Below, piece by piece: positions 45,290-55,509 of a DNA stretch of 64,000 nucleotides. Source of the DNA: Hanleya hanleyi (taxonomy: Eukaryota > Mollusca > Polyplacophora > Lepidopleurida > Hanleyidae); assembly GCA_036873755.1 (NCBI GenBank), contig JAVTVY010037069.1, positions 62,001-126,000 on the forward strand, given 5' to 3'. The position numbers and the translations under genes are program-made. The notes under the pieces were generated by a model. The model did not search any database. It was given only the letters and a program-made list of their open reading frames with translations, and was not told the DNA's origin. The stretch's first letter is position 1; each line of letters opens with the position of its first letter.

Positions 45290-45422
45290 ACTCATCGCGC
45301 ACTACACATCGCGCATGCGCAGTCGACCCATTCTACTGTAGGGTGCAAGCCTGGCCCATGAAATCTCAGGTAGTGGCGGAGTGGGATGAGGAGGAGTAGG
45401 AGGAGTCGGACACGCCACGGAT
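45290..45422. mobile_element. 133-bp GC-rich insertion in the LINE
   Basis: TATACT at 45284-45289 and 45423-45428 flanks a GC-rich stretch (ATCGCGCATGCGCAG, GGAGGAGTAGGAGGAG) that interrupts the LINE reading. The LINE-like coding resumes with RYETYWKTELN. It is probably a small non-autonomous element; the GCGCATGCGCAG core also occurs in the foldback region (7635, 12618, 12790). Confidence 0.65.
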
Positions 45423-46129
45423 TATACTAAATAGATATGAGACCTATTGGAAGACAGAACTTAATGCGTCTACCAAACTTGAAACTTACAGATCCATAAA
45501 AGATAGCTTCAGTACAGAAGAAAATCTTTTGGCAATTAATAATAAGAAACATAGAAGAGCACTTATTAGATTGCGTATCAGTGCACACAGACTTCAAATT
45601 GAGATGGGGATGTACACCAAGTCAAAGACGCCCACGTTATAGCCTATGTGATGCGTGTGATGTAATTGAAGACGAAAAACACTTTCTTCTGTCATGCTGT
45701 AAATACACTGACCATAGGAAGAAATTTATGTCAGAAATATCTAATATCGTTGATGTTAAAAAAAGTCGAGATGATTTATTTGTTCAGCTTATGTCATGTG
45801 GAAATAGATTAGCCACAAACAATCTTGCACACTTTGTGTATGAATGTTTCTCAGGTTGGGGTATACCCCCGAGTATATCCATGCCAATGTTAAGGATAAC
45901 AGCAATGGTATGTAAATATTGAGTGTGAGGCTGTGTACATGTGCATCTGTATGGTATGAAAGTGTATGTGTGATTGGTGCACGTGTGGATGTTATTTAAT
46001 GAGTTATATTGTCTTATATCTATGTATGCGTTCTTAACTCCACGTGGTAAATGTTTTACGTAATAAAGTATTTTTATATACCCTTGAATATCTGTTGCCA
46101 TGATTCATATTGTCTGTAATACATTGATG

Positions 46130-46196
46130 GAATAAACATAATTATCTGATAGTATTAATGGAATAAACATGATTATCTGATAGTATTATTAATTGT
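46130..46196. repeat. 32-bp tandem duplication
   Basis: GGAATAAACATAATTATCTGATAGTATTA occurs twice in copy A (46130-46190) but once in copy B (52970-52990), so it arose after the duplication. Confidence 0.85.
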
Positions 46197-46709
46197 ATGT
46201 TGTATATGATTAACATGATGAACTTTTTTTATTTGCTGGAATCCAGTTAATTATACCATGTGAGCAATATTCTCATCAGTAATCACCATTCGATATGAAT
46301 GTGATACATATACAAGTCCATGGTTAATAATACATTATGGTGAATGTGACCTGTAACAGCATGGATCTCCTTGTACAGATGTACAGCCCACCAAACTTGC
46401 ACACTGTATGACCTATGAATTGGGAAAAAACTAAAGTTGTAGTGCAATTTATGGATTCAATGGTGACTATAAGATAGATTATCCGACCGGGCCTGATAAA
46501 TATTTTGCATTTGCAAAAGTCAAAAGCGTTATTGTAAACAGTTATCAATGTTGCAGCAATGATACATGTATCTCTTTGTTTAAATGGTATGATATCTGCA
46601 AAGAAGACAAATAAAGAACGGGGTTTGACACTAAATACACGTAGCATACTCCGACTCTGAATAGTCCAATCTAACAATTTAGTCAGTTAAACTAAATTCA
46701 ATTTTGGGG

Positions 46710-47340
46710 ACTGGCTGCGACCTTGACCTTTGACCCATTGACGTCCAAACGAATAGGGTTTCTATTTGCCTCGCGAGTAAAGTATATCCAATGTTTGGTA
46801 CCAACCCATACCTTGGAATTGGGGATGTCGCGTGGACAACAAATGTTAACGGATGCAAAGACGGATAGACGAAGAGAACTCATCATCGCATTCTTTGACC
46901 TCGTGTACCGATGAGCATATAAAAATGACATTCAATGATTTCTTAATATTGGGGTAACAGTGACATGACATTTGACCTACGTTTTGGTACGTGACATATG
47001 TTATTACTAATGTATCTACGGGAACGTAGATGTGTTATTTTTTATGCTTTCCTGATTTTGGGTAACAGTGACCTTTGACCTTGTTGTTAGTTTTGTTATG
47101 CGACACATTTGTTCCCCCTATTAAATCCACTCACAAAAAAATAGAAATTTTCAATTCCCCTGATTTGTAGGCTACACTGACCTTTGACCTCTGACCTCGA
47201 CCTATATTTGGCATGTTTCCCAAGGGTATCCATTCACCAGAAATTGGAACTGTAGATAGAATACTGTCAATGGTCAATGATTTCCTGTTTTAAAGCCAGT
47301 GACCTCTGACTTCGACGTCCATTTAGGTACGCCACACATC
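46710..47340 (+). repeat. TGACCTTTGACC-rich dispersed repeat
   Basis: Tandem-like words GACCTTGACCTTTGACCC, CAGTGACATGACATTTGACC, CAGTGACCTTTGACCTTG, CACTGACCTTTGACCTCTGACCTCGACC and CAGTGACCTCTGACTTCGACG recur about every 100-120 bp, with GGTATCC(A/G)(C/T)TCACCA(G/A)(A/T)AATTGGAACTG between them. Related to 26680-26965. Each unit carries one or more DR1-like nuclear-receptor half-site pairs. Confidence 0.8.
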
Positions 47341-47390
47341 GTCTTCCCTTCGGGTATCCGCTCACCAATAATTGGAACTGTTATTATATG

Positions 47391-47880
47391 TACACAGCAC
47401 AAATAGCGTCAGTACTCTTGCAGTACATTTCTACCGAAGTGCTGAAACAGTGCTGAAATATAACAGCACTGAAACTACTGATATATAACAGTAGCAATTC
47501 AGTACTGAAACTGTATTGAAATATTACAGTACTGAAACAGTACTGAAATATAACAGTACTGTAGTATTTCAGTACTGTAAAATTTCTGAAATTTTAAAGT
47601 GCTGATACAGCACTGAAATATTACAGTACTGATACAGTACTGAAATATTACAGTATTGATAAAGTGCTGAGAAATTACAATGCTGGAACAGTACTGAAAG
47701 AGTACTGTAATATTTCAGTACTGTTACAGCACTGTGCGATTTAAGTACTGATTCAGTACTGTAATATTTCAGTACTGTTTCAGTAATGAAACAGTACTGT
47801 TATATATCAGTACTGTTTCAGTGCAGTTATATTTTGGTAGAAATGTATTGAAACAGTACTGACGCAATTTTTGCTGTGTA
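47391..47880. mobile_element. Foldback element made of CAGTACTG units
   Basis: The ends TACACAGCA...GCGTCAGTACT and AGTACTGACGC...TGCTGTGTA are inverted copies, with TTTCTACC / GGTAGAAA further in. TA at each edge may be a target duplication. The interior is a string of about 30 (C)AGTACTG or AGTGCTG words separated by AAATATTA / AAATATAA, so that any two segments can pair. The termini resemble those of the MITE at 17618 (CAC(T/A)GC(C)AAAAAT). Confidence 0.88.
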
Positions 47881-48021
47881 ATGGTTAGAGCCAGAGAGAA
47901 TACGAAAGCTCTGATGATGGGATACTGTTGAATGTAGCAGGCTATTCATTTCGTCATGTTCTTCAGAGAAATCTTATGATATCATGATGAAGTATGTACA
48001 AGCTGAATTGTGAGAATGTCT

Positions 48022-48110
48022 ATTACAAGCGTCTAGTCCGTCATTCATAATCCAGCCGTCGTCCATTAGAGAATATCCGCGTCCATAATCCAAAGACCTA
48101 TTCCATTTTC
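48022..48110 (-). repeat. Inverted copy of part of 38640-38720
   Basis: GCGTCTAGTCCGTCATTCATAATCCAGCCGTCG...GAATATCCGCGTCC is the reverse complement of the right part of the copy-A insertion. No coding value. Confidence 0.8.
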
Positions 48111-48294
48111 CACATAACAGTATTAGCACCAAATTCAAAAAGATTTTACCGGTTTCAAGTAGGGAGAAAAATAGAAGGAGACAGAAATTCTCTATTTAGT
48201 TTTAACCTGTCTGCAGTTCACAATTCCACAGCCTGGAGAGGGTATCTTCCAAATATTCCGTCCCAGGATTTGATACCCAAGAAGACTGTTTGCC

Positions 48295-48500
48295 AGACCT
48301 TAAACCATGTTAATATATTCGTTAACTCCTCTTTACACGCATCGAAATCTTTCGGTTTGTGTGGGCCTGTTCATGAATTACTAAGGTCTACTTACCAGGC
48401 TTTCAACCATGATAAAATATTCGTTAGCTCCTCTTTACATGCATCGCAATATTTCGGTTCGTGTGGGCATGCTTATGAATTACTTAAGTCCTACATAAAC
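48295..48500 (+). repeat. ~118-bp imperfect tandem duplication within an open frame
   Basis: The 94-codon frame 48270-48554 contains two similar stretches (NIFVNSSLHASKSFGLCGPVHELL and KIFVSSSLHASQYFGSCGHAYELL). The flanking DNA is LINE-derived, so this is likely an expanded piece of LINE coding or linker sequence. No domain is recognised. Confidence 0.5.
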
Positions 48501-48569
48501 AGTAGATGTCAGCTACCCATATGCCAGAGGTGGGAGAAATTGACGACGTCATAACGATCCGTATATGTA

Positions 48570-49420
48570 CCTTGTGGCGTACAACAAGGGTTCCATTTTG
48601 GGAACTTTACTCTTCGTTATTTTCATTAATGATCTTCCTATTGTTTTAATTAACTCACAAATCAGCATGTACTCAGACGACTGAAAAATATGGATGGAAA
48701 TTTGCTCACAGTGATTCAGAGAGACATAGATAACTGTTTATAATTTTTTATAATTATTTTTAAATTTTATCAAATGCCGGTACATCATGTTCACCACAAA
48801 GAGTAACGTCTTCTCGTTCGACTATTCCATAAACAGTAATCAACTGATATGTATAATTGATGTGAAAGATCTAGGTGTGATTTTCAAGACTGATCACAAT
48901 TTTAAATCCCACGGACAACAAATGTGTAAAGAAAGCATTCAAAATGCTTGATTTCATCAAGAGAACACGTAGATCATTATCCTCTATCACAGCTTCTAAA
49001 TCATTGTACATATGTTTAGTTGAAAGTAGACTTGAATTCTGTTCGACACTGCGTTTCCCCCATTGTGTTTTGTTTAGAAGATGAGATCGAGAGTATTCAA
49101 AAGAGTTTTATCAAATATATTTGTTTTGAGTCTGGTCTATGTTATTATATTCTAGGTTACATATCTGAATGTCGTTATTTTAATCTATATATACCTGCAC
49201 TGTCCGAAAAAAGGAAAGTATTAGATTTAGTGTCCCCTCGAAACGTTATCTCTGGCAGGTATCTGTGTCCATATCTTTTATCACAAATTCCCTTTAACGC
49301 CCCAGTCAGACGATCACGCAGGCCCGCCGTCTTTTTATTGCCGAGATCTGGAGTTAACATTAGAAATACTCTTTTTTACCTCCGTCGATCAGACGGAGGT
49401 CTAGGAATGCAACGTGAAAT
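48570..49420 (+). pseudogene. LINE reverse transcriptase relic (C-terminal half)
   Basis: At 48575-48690 the DNA reads GVQQGSILGTLLFVIFINDLP...ISMYSDD then a stop: RT blocks with Y-SDD in place of YADD. At 48785-48900 DVKDLGVIFKTDHNFKSH matches DLGVILSDNLNFKSH of the copy at 54490. 49020-49400 is the C-terminal block (IESIQKSFIKYIC, LRRSDGGLGM). Several stops and frame changes. Same family as 53715-55444. Confidence 0.85.
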
Positions 49421-49472
49421 CCCCCGCCATAAAATTGTCATATGGGGAACCCACGACTCATGTGATTTCCAG

Positions 49473-49842
49473 ACCGCACTGCGGTGGTCTAATGGTTAGA
49501 GCGTCGGCCTCGTAAGCGGTAGGTACTGGGTTCGATCCCAGGCCGGGTCATACCTAAGACTTGAAAAATGGAACTTGTTGCTCCCTCGCTTACGCTCAGC
49601 ATTAAGAGGATAGAACAAGGACTGGTTCGCTCGGTGTCAGTATAATGTGACTGAGTGGGGTGTCATGTCTGCCTACGGCATGATATTTCAGTGGGACAGC
49701 ACTATAAAATGGCAGCATTAGATCTGCTCTGTTACAAGTAGGTGCCCCTGTCCCTCCCCCTCCCCTCCCTTCCCTTCCCCGTCGTGATATAGCTGAAAAA
49801 ATGTTGAAAGCGACGTTAAACCCTATTCACTCACTCACTGAC
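49473..49842 (+). mobile_element. Full-length tRNA-derived SINE with 12-bp target duplication
   Basis: Flanked by TGTGATTTCCAG (49461-49472 and 49843-49854). The head is tRNA-like: A box in GGTGGTCTAATGGTTAGAG (49483-49500) and a perfect B box GGTTCGATCCC (49529-49539), with an apparent CGT anticodon loop. The body contains GCATTAAGAGGATAGAACAAGG and GTGTCAGTATAATGTGACTGAG. The tail is GTCGTGATATAGCTGAAA...GTTGAAAGCGACGTTAAACCC followed by CACT repeats. It is transcribed, if at all, by RNA polymerase III and mobilised by a LINE. This is not a functional tRNA gene: the 5' acceptor strand does not pair well with the 3' side. Confidence 0.93.
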
Positions 49843-50035
49843 TGTGATTTCCAGTAGGGTTTGCCATGGTTCCCGACGAAATTTTGAGGCCAAGTTTTTT
49901 GACACTTTTGGAATAATGGGGAACCCTCATTGCTATGCATTTCAATGGGCCTTGCTTCTGTAGCCGGGTTCCACTTCCCATCATGCTTCACTAGTTACGG
50001 GAGTCAGGTTGGCCGCTTCCAGCGCGAGATTTAAC

Positions 50036-50090
50036 ATGGCGGCTCTCTATGTTGTAGAGATAGACGATGCGAATTTTTGCCGTTTTTCTG
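50036..50090 (+). CDS. Putative first exon, copy B
   Basis: It encodes MAALYVVEIDDANFCRFS plus one base, paralogous to 36905-36959. The splice donor is GTAACT here, with the important +5 G changed to C, so splicing may be weakened. The upstream promoter-like segment is shared but has an extra insertion (CTAGTTACGGGAGTCAGGTTGGC). No downstream exon is recognised. The gene is not identified. Confidence 0.35.
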
Positions 50091-51374
50091 GTAACTTTAT
50101 TACCGCCATTTTATGCCCTTTACCACACAATGATTTCTAGTACACCACTCGTCACTTCTATATATCGCAAAGTATTTGTCGGCTGATGATTTATGTCGAA
50201 GCCAACCAAATAGTCCATGTTTTTGTTGTTGCATATTAAAATGACTGCGAGGTCACACACTGACTGGAAGACCAGCACAATCGACGATGCCTTGATTTCA
50301 CCGATACTTTTTTTTCTTTTAGTTGATATCCACCAGCCTAGTTGTTTAAAACAAATTATTCTAAATTTTGCTGATATATTCTACTTCCTTGGGAGGGGAG
50401 AGAGAGTCGGTGTTGGGCTATTTATTTTGGCATGAATTTTCTGTGCTTTTATAAAATATTTACCAGTATTATGGTAATGAAGCATCAAATCATAGTTTCT
50501 TGTTTGTCAAACCACATGTGTCTCTGTCCCAATTCCCATTTCAAAGGTTCATCTCCCAACAGCATACATGTCAATTAACATTTCAATACACTGAATTAAA
50601 AATTATTCTTGAATCTATCAAATTACCTTGAGTAAGGATACCATTCTCAGCTTTGCAGTCCATTTAAAATGAACGCGTGAAAACAGTTCAAATAATGGTT
50701 TGATTTTGCAGAAGTACCAAATTAATCTACCTGCATGAGTCTGTAAACTTATTAATAAAGCTGATAAATAATATACCTATACATTTTATGCTAATTTTTG
50801 TTTGAGAACATTGTAAAACTTTTCTTTTCATTTATCCCAACAGTTTATTGACATCCACATTGTGTGCTGTGACACATGTATGCCACAAAACCCCTTTGTA
50901 GTATAAAGCAGTTTCAAGTCCAGCTGGTAAGTATCCTACTGCATGTATTATTACTGATGTATGGCAGGCCATTAGTATTTTACACAATTTTCAAGTCTGC
51001 ACATACACCATCAGATATCTTTTGATGAAAAATAATTTGCTTGATAAACATGGGATTTCGAAAAGTTATTCTGAGTTGTAGTTACAACAGAGAAGTAATC
51101 TACATTCCACATGTAGGCCTATATTATTGAGATTTTTGACTGATAGCATGGACAGAACCTTTCCCAAAACATTGCACCATAGCATGGATAGAACCTTTCC
51201 CAAAACATTGCTCCATACTACTTACTGATATAAACAATCCTGTTTTAGATTATAATATCCTGGATTCTGATCATGCTCATGCCACTAACATGAACAATCA
51301 CTGAACTCCAATCCAACCAGTGGTCAAGATCCATCATCGTTCCTCGGGATTTATATTATTGATCACTCATGTAT

Positions 51375-51513
51375 CTCACTCGTATATCATGTATCGTAAC
51401 TGTAGAGATCTTCAACATGTCTACCTATGTCTTATAATGTCTTATATGTTTGTATTGTATTGCTTTTAGCCCTCAGACATAAATATGCAAATAAATTATA
51501 TTCTATTCTATTC
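51375..51513 (+). mobile_element. LINE 3'-end insertion with ATTCT tail, copy-B specific
   Basis: TGTAT flanks both sides (51370-51374 and 51514-51518), and copy A has the uninterrupted site CTCATGTATAGATTGG (38177-38192). The insert ends GCTTTTAGCCCTCAGACATAAATATG... and a (TTCTA)n tail, typical of the extreme 3' end of a 5'-truncated LINE. Confidence 0.85.
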
Positions 51514-53079
51514 TGTATAGATTGGATTAAGTTCTCATAGTATTCATTTCATACTTTTGCAAAGTCTTGTAACATGGTCAGGTCCCAGTACTACATCTTG
51601 TTGTGTATGATGAAAGAATGAAATATAATGAAGGCCATAAACATTTTCAATGAACTGAGTTTTGATATTAAATGTATACAATTGATTCCAACCTGCAGGT
51701 CATGGATTCAGCACTTCTGATATAAGACGCAACAGGACTGTTACACAATGGATGTACTGAATGAACTTGGAAGTACCAATACAGACTATCGATTGGTTTA
51801 GCTGTGTCAGAAAGGTGTGGTATGACAGAGGTGGTGAAAATCAGAGCCAGTGATTGGCCGCATAGTACTGTGCAAACCACACCCTCCCCCTTCCCCATTG
51901 GATATCAGCTGATTCCTCACGAAATAAACATTACGCATGTAATGACCACATGCAGGGTGATACATGTGTCAATCGGTCAGACATTTCCAAGGATGCCAAG
52001 TTCTAACTTAAAACAACCATGCCAGACTTCATTCCTTCACTCAGAATAATTGGATCTAACTTTTACAAAACCTGCAGCTCCCAATAGCTCCTGGATCTAG
52101 GACACATAAATGAAGGGACCTGGTGTATCTGTGCTATGGCAACAGTATCATGTAGAATGGGATTATGTGGATAATATCAGATCCATGGAAGTTGAAGTCC
52201 TGCAGCATGCTCCACAAATATCATCAAAAGTCATAAAATATCTGCCGGCCAGTTTTGAGTGGTTGCAGCTCCAGCTTGGAATATTTGAATGGATAAGATT
52301 ATCCAAGTTTAGGCAAGAAGCTGTATGTTTCTGGTCTGCACCAGTGTGGATCTATACATATTGTTTTGCAAAATTATCTCCATTGACCAGGCGAAGACTT
52401 GAATGTGTCTGAAATGATTTAGCTACTAGAAACAAAGACTTCATTTCCTGAGTAGAAGTAAAAGACGAAAATATTTTATTCAAATTTTAATTCCACTTCT
52501 GGTATATATGTATAAAATACATACAGAATGAACTGCATACAGAATAACACAAAGGATAGGTACATGTATGTCGTGCATTAATTACATTAATTCTTAACCA
52601 AAGATCAGTACATACAAGAACATGTTTTCAAGTAAGTTTACCTTTCTATGTTAACAGATCACAATCAGTGATGGGTGATATTACAAGAATATCATGGTGT
52701 TATGTATTGTTATTATTGGCTTAACTTTAACTGCTGTAAATATTTTCTAATTTGAGGGCCATGTGCAATCATACTAAATTTATTTTCATAACTTCATTTA
52801 TTTTCACAATAAGCAACATAATGTAGATTAGCAAGTGGAGTTTTACAACATAATATAATAAGCATCATGGGTCTCCTTCAGTTTAGTGTAGACATATATA
52901 CCCTTGAATATCTGTTACCATGATTCAGTCATAATATTGTCTGTAATACATTGATGTTGACAAGGAATAAACATAATTATTTGATAGTATTATTAATTAT
53001 ATGTTGTTTATGATTAACATTATGAACTTTTTATTTGCTGGAATCCAGCCAATTGTTTCGTATGGCCAATATTCTGGAG

Positions 53080-53710
53080 TGTGACTTCCACATCCCTGGC
53101 TGCTCATGCTAGTGGGGAACCCTCAGTCCCAAGGTAATTAGGTTAGTGAAGTTAACGTCCAACAAATGCAGAATTGAGCTTGGTATGCGGCCCTACGTTA
53201 TTCAGTGGTGTATTCCTCTACCCTATTGCCTCGACTGACCCTATTGCCTCGACGGAGGTCTTTGCGCTCATCCAGTGCTTGTTGCTTCGGGTTCTCATTC
53301 TTCATAATTCATTCACTTCTGAGTTGACGTAGACACTTTCACTTCAGCAACCACTTTTAAAACTGCTGTCTAAAAATTTTTATTACAAGTAATTGCATCG
53401 TCTTATCCCGAATAACTTCTTGGTTTTATTTACTTTTACGTCGGTATGCTAATTACACTTTTACTTATATATTAGGATCCGTTATTTGTTATTTTGCGCA
53501 TAGTTTATATTTTATAAAGTGATCTTGGTTTGTATGAGATTACTTTATAATTGAAATTGACCATGTTGTATATAGCGTTAAATCGAAGGCTATTAGTGGA
53601 TCTTGTGCCTGTTGATTCTTTGTTCAAAAAAAAAAAATCGTACATCTCAGTGTTCATTGCCCTCGTGTATATTCTCCATTTGGTCAGCATAAAATTACAA
53701 TTCAATTTTG
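53080..53710. other. Spacer between duplication and LINE relic, no gene seen
   Basis: Short duplicate word CTACCCTATTGCCTCGACTG / CTGACCCTATTGCCTCGACGG at 53220-53252; otherwise unremarkable. Confidence 0.5.
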
Positions 53711-53714
53711 AAAG

Positions 53715-55444
53715 TAAACAGTCTGATCGACTGTATAGATTTTAAGATTGTAAGAGATACTTTTTATCGAGCAGCTACTTTAGCACATCTTTTCAGTCGG
53801 GTAAAGGAAGATTTGGATAAACAAAATGTCAACAATTATAGACCTGTTTCTCTGTTATCTTTAGTATTATGCTCTTTAGTAGGCAAAGTTTTTGAATCTG
53901 CTGTTAATCTCCATTTTGTAAATTTCTTCTCTCCTATGCTTTGTGATGAGCAACATGACTTTACAGCAAATAGGTCGACTATTACAAACTTAGCCTGTTT
54001 TACTGATTTTGTTGCGAACCAGATTGAGAATCGTTCCCAGGTCCACGCTGTGTATACTGATTTTAGTAAAGCTTTCGACTCTGTCAGTCATGATCTTCTG
54101 GTATATAAACTTAGTAAATATGGAGTCCGTGGTAACATTCTTAACTGGTTCAAATCTTATCTTAGTAATAGAAGTCAGCGGGTTGTTATTGACGGGGTGA
54201 CATAGTATGTTTTCATTATTCATCAACGATCTTCCCAATGTTTTAACAGAAAGTAAATGTCTGTTGTTTGCTGATGATGCTAAGTTTTTTAAAGTAATTC
54301 ACTCAATCAATGATTGTTATTCACTGCAAGTTGATCTAAACAATGCAATTGAGTGGTGTAGATTATGGAAGATCAGTCTCAATATTTTAAAATGTATCTC
54401 TATCAATTTTACTCTGAAGAGAAACAAGACTGATTTTACATATACAATAAATGATGTTCCATTACAAAATGTCAAAGAAATCAAAGATCTGGGTGTGATT
54501 TTATCAGATAACTTGAATTTTAAATCACATGTTGATACTGTTCTTACTACGGCTAGAAAAATGTATGGTTTTATTCGAAGGAACTGTCAATATTTTAATA
54601 ATGTATCTGCCATCAAATCATTGTATATGTGCCTCGTAAGAAGTGTTGAATACCCCTGTGAAATTTGGTCACCTTCTCAGAAAACGTTAGTGCTACGACT
54701 TGAAGGTATACAACGCAAGTTCTTAAAATTTCTATGTTACAAGTCGTCTATCGTAAACAATTCGTCATCTTATCAAACTTTATGTAAATCTTTTAGACTC
54801 CCAACTCTGGAAAATAGACGCACATATTATGACTTGATATTTTTACACAAATGTGTCGACAGTTATTTTAATTGTATGGATCTCACTAAAACCTTTATAT
54901 CGAGTCCCGAGGAGTAATTCTCGTCAGATATGTACATTTTATCCTCCGGCTGCTCGTGTGAATGTTCGACAGCATAGCATTTTAATCCGGGCTCAAAACA
55001 TTTTAACGAGCTTCAGTCGACTCATGACCTCGATATTTTCATCGGATTGAACGCTTTTAAATCACAATGTCAATCTGTACTATTTTAAGCAACGATTATG
55101 TATATTTGTATTAACACCACGTCTTGTGACATTTGGACTTTATTATTTTTGCAATGTATGTTCGTGTTATGTTATTCTAATATGTTTCATAATGTTATAT
55201 ACCATTGTATTATCGTCTCTATTACTGGATCTCATCGACCTGTTGAGATTTGATGTTAAATAAACATTGTATTTTATGTTATTTGAGAGAAATCAGTTTG
55301 TTGTATACATTTTAATGTATGTACAGGTTTTTAATGCGTTGTGTTGATCACTTTTAGATAGTTGGGTTTTTAACTTGTTGTGCTGGCATACTTAGACAAG
55401 AATTTCGTTTAGTCGTCGCTATATAGCTGAAATATTGCTGAACG
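53715..55444 (+). pseudogene. LINE relic: reverse transcriptase plus 3' UTR
   Basis: 53715-54205 encodes RT blocks NVNNYRPVSLLSLV, DFTANRSTITNL and VYTDFSKAFDSVSHDLL (catalytic Asp); the frame ends at VVIDGVT-stop. 54207-54917 resumes at LFINDLPNVL and LLFADDAKFF (FADD box), then DLGVILSDNLNFKSH and YPCEIWSP. The usual GVPQGS...GP block between VDGVT and LFINDLP is missing: a deletion of about 50 bp plus a frame change. The 3' UTR ends GTCGTCGCTATATAGCTGAAATATTGCTGAACG (55412-55444; given in the pieces GTCGTCGCTATATAGC and TGAAATATTGCTGAACG), followed by T and CT runs. No endonuclease is present, so it is 5'-truncated. Same family as 48570-49420 and 21088-21367. Confidence 0.9.
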
Positions 55445-55462
55445 TTTTTTCCCAATTTTCTG

Positions 55463-55469
<7 letters not shown>

Positions 55470-55505
<36 letters not shown>
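55470..55505. repeat. CT microsatellite
   Basis: About 18 uninterrupted CT units directly after the LINE tail. Confidence 0.97.
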
Positions 55506-55508
<3 letters not shown>

Positions 55509-55509
55509 A

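Larger units (their letters stand above)
41492..45922 (+). pseudogene. LINE ORF2: endonuclease-reverse transcriptase, broken
   Basis: Blocks in order. LDIGTWNIRGI and DIIVLTETHTD at 41520-41660 are the endonuclease N-terminal motifs; after the 904-bp insertion come AAYIPPD, ILCGDLNAR (42765) and VVDYFIVNS...SDHKMLS (43030-43140), with the catalytic SDH. KNNKFSGIDGIINEMIK (43905) is the start of RT; then KIGFRKGCRTADHMF, CFIDFRKAFDTV (catalytic Asp), VHQGSVLSPILFNLLINDLL and SLAYADDIVLVS (YADD, 44464). C-terminal blocks are YGSEVWTGY (44840) and CDACDVIEDEKHFLLSC (45640). Stops and frameshifts at 42640, 42807, 43600, 44031 and 44515 and the two insertions destroy it. The layout resembles the jockey/CR1/L2-like superfamily; the exact clade is not decided. 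Confidence 0.88.
40099..46074 (+). mobile_element. Complete LINE (non-LTR retrotransposon) with two nested insertions
   Basis: It is bounded by TATATA (40093-40098 and 46075-46080). Copy B at 52893-52905 shows the empty site GACATATATACCCTTG, so both ends are certain: 5976 bp including 904-bp and 133-bp insertions. Order: 5' UTR, ORF1 (40179), AP-type endonuclease (41492-43160, interrupted), linker, RT with the YADD box (44000-44515), C-terminal CCHC-like block (45630-45700) and a 3' UTR ending TAATAAAGTATTTT. Many stops and frame changes show it is dead. Confidence 0.93.
36811..46273. repeat. Segmental duplication 2, copy A (with later insertions)
   Basis: 36811-39780 aligns colinearly with 49921-52892, and after the inserted SINE and LINE, 46075-46273 aligns with 52893-53075. 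Divergence is clearly higher than in the first duplication (many substitutions, several indels). Copy-specific insertions besides the SINE and LINE: about 180 bp at 38545-38723, which partly repeats 37075-37160. The shared segment starts just before a promoter-like, ATGGCGGCT-containing region. Confidence 0.92.
49921..53075. repeat. Segmental duplication 2, copy B (empty sites)
   Basis: Colinear with copy A. It lacks copy A's SINE, LINE and 38545 insertion, and has its own 139-bp insertion at 51375-51513. It therefore documents the state before the copy A insertions. The 101-codon frame at 52110-52412 is broken by TAG stops in copy A (39000-39300), so it is probably not coding. Confidence 0.92.

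Noticed and set aside
49473..49548. tRNA gene with CGT anticodon
   Set aside because: It has good A and B boxes, but the acceptor stem does not pair properly, and it continues into a SINE body with a tail and 12-bp target duplication.
52110..52412. 101-codon frame in duplication copy B
   Set aside because: The paralogous stretch in copy A (39000-39300) has in-frame TAG stops, and the changes are not biased to silent positions.
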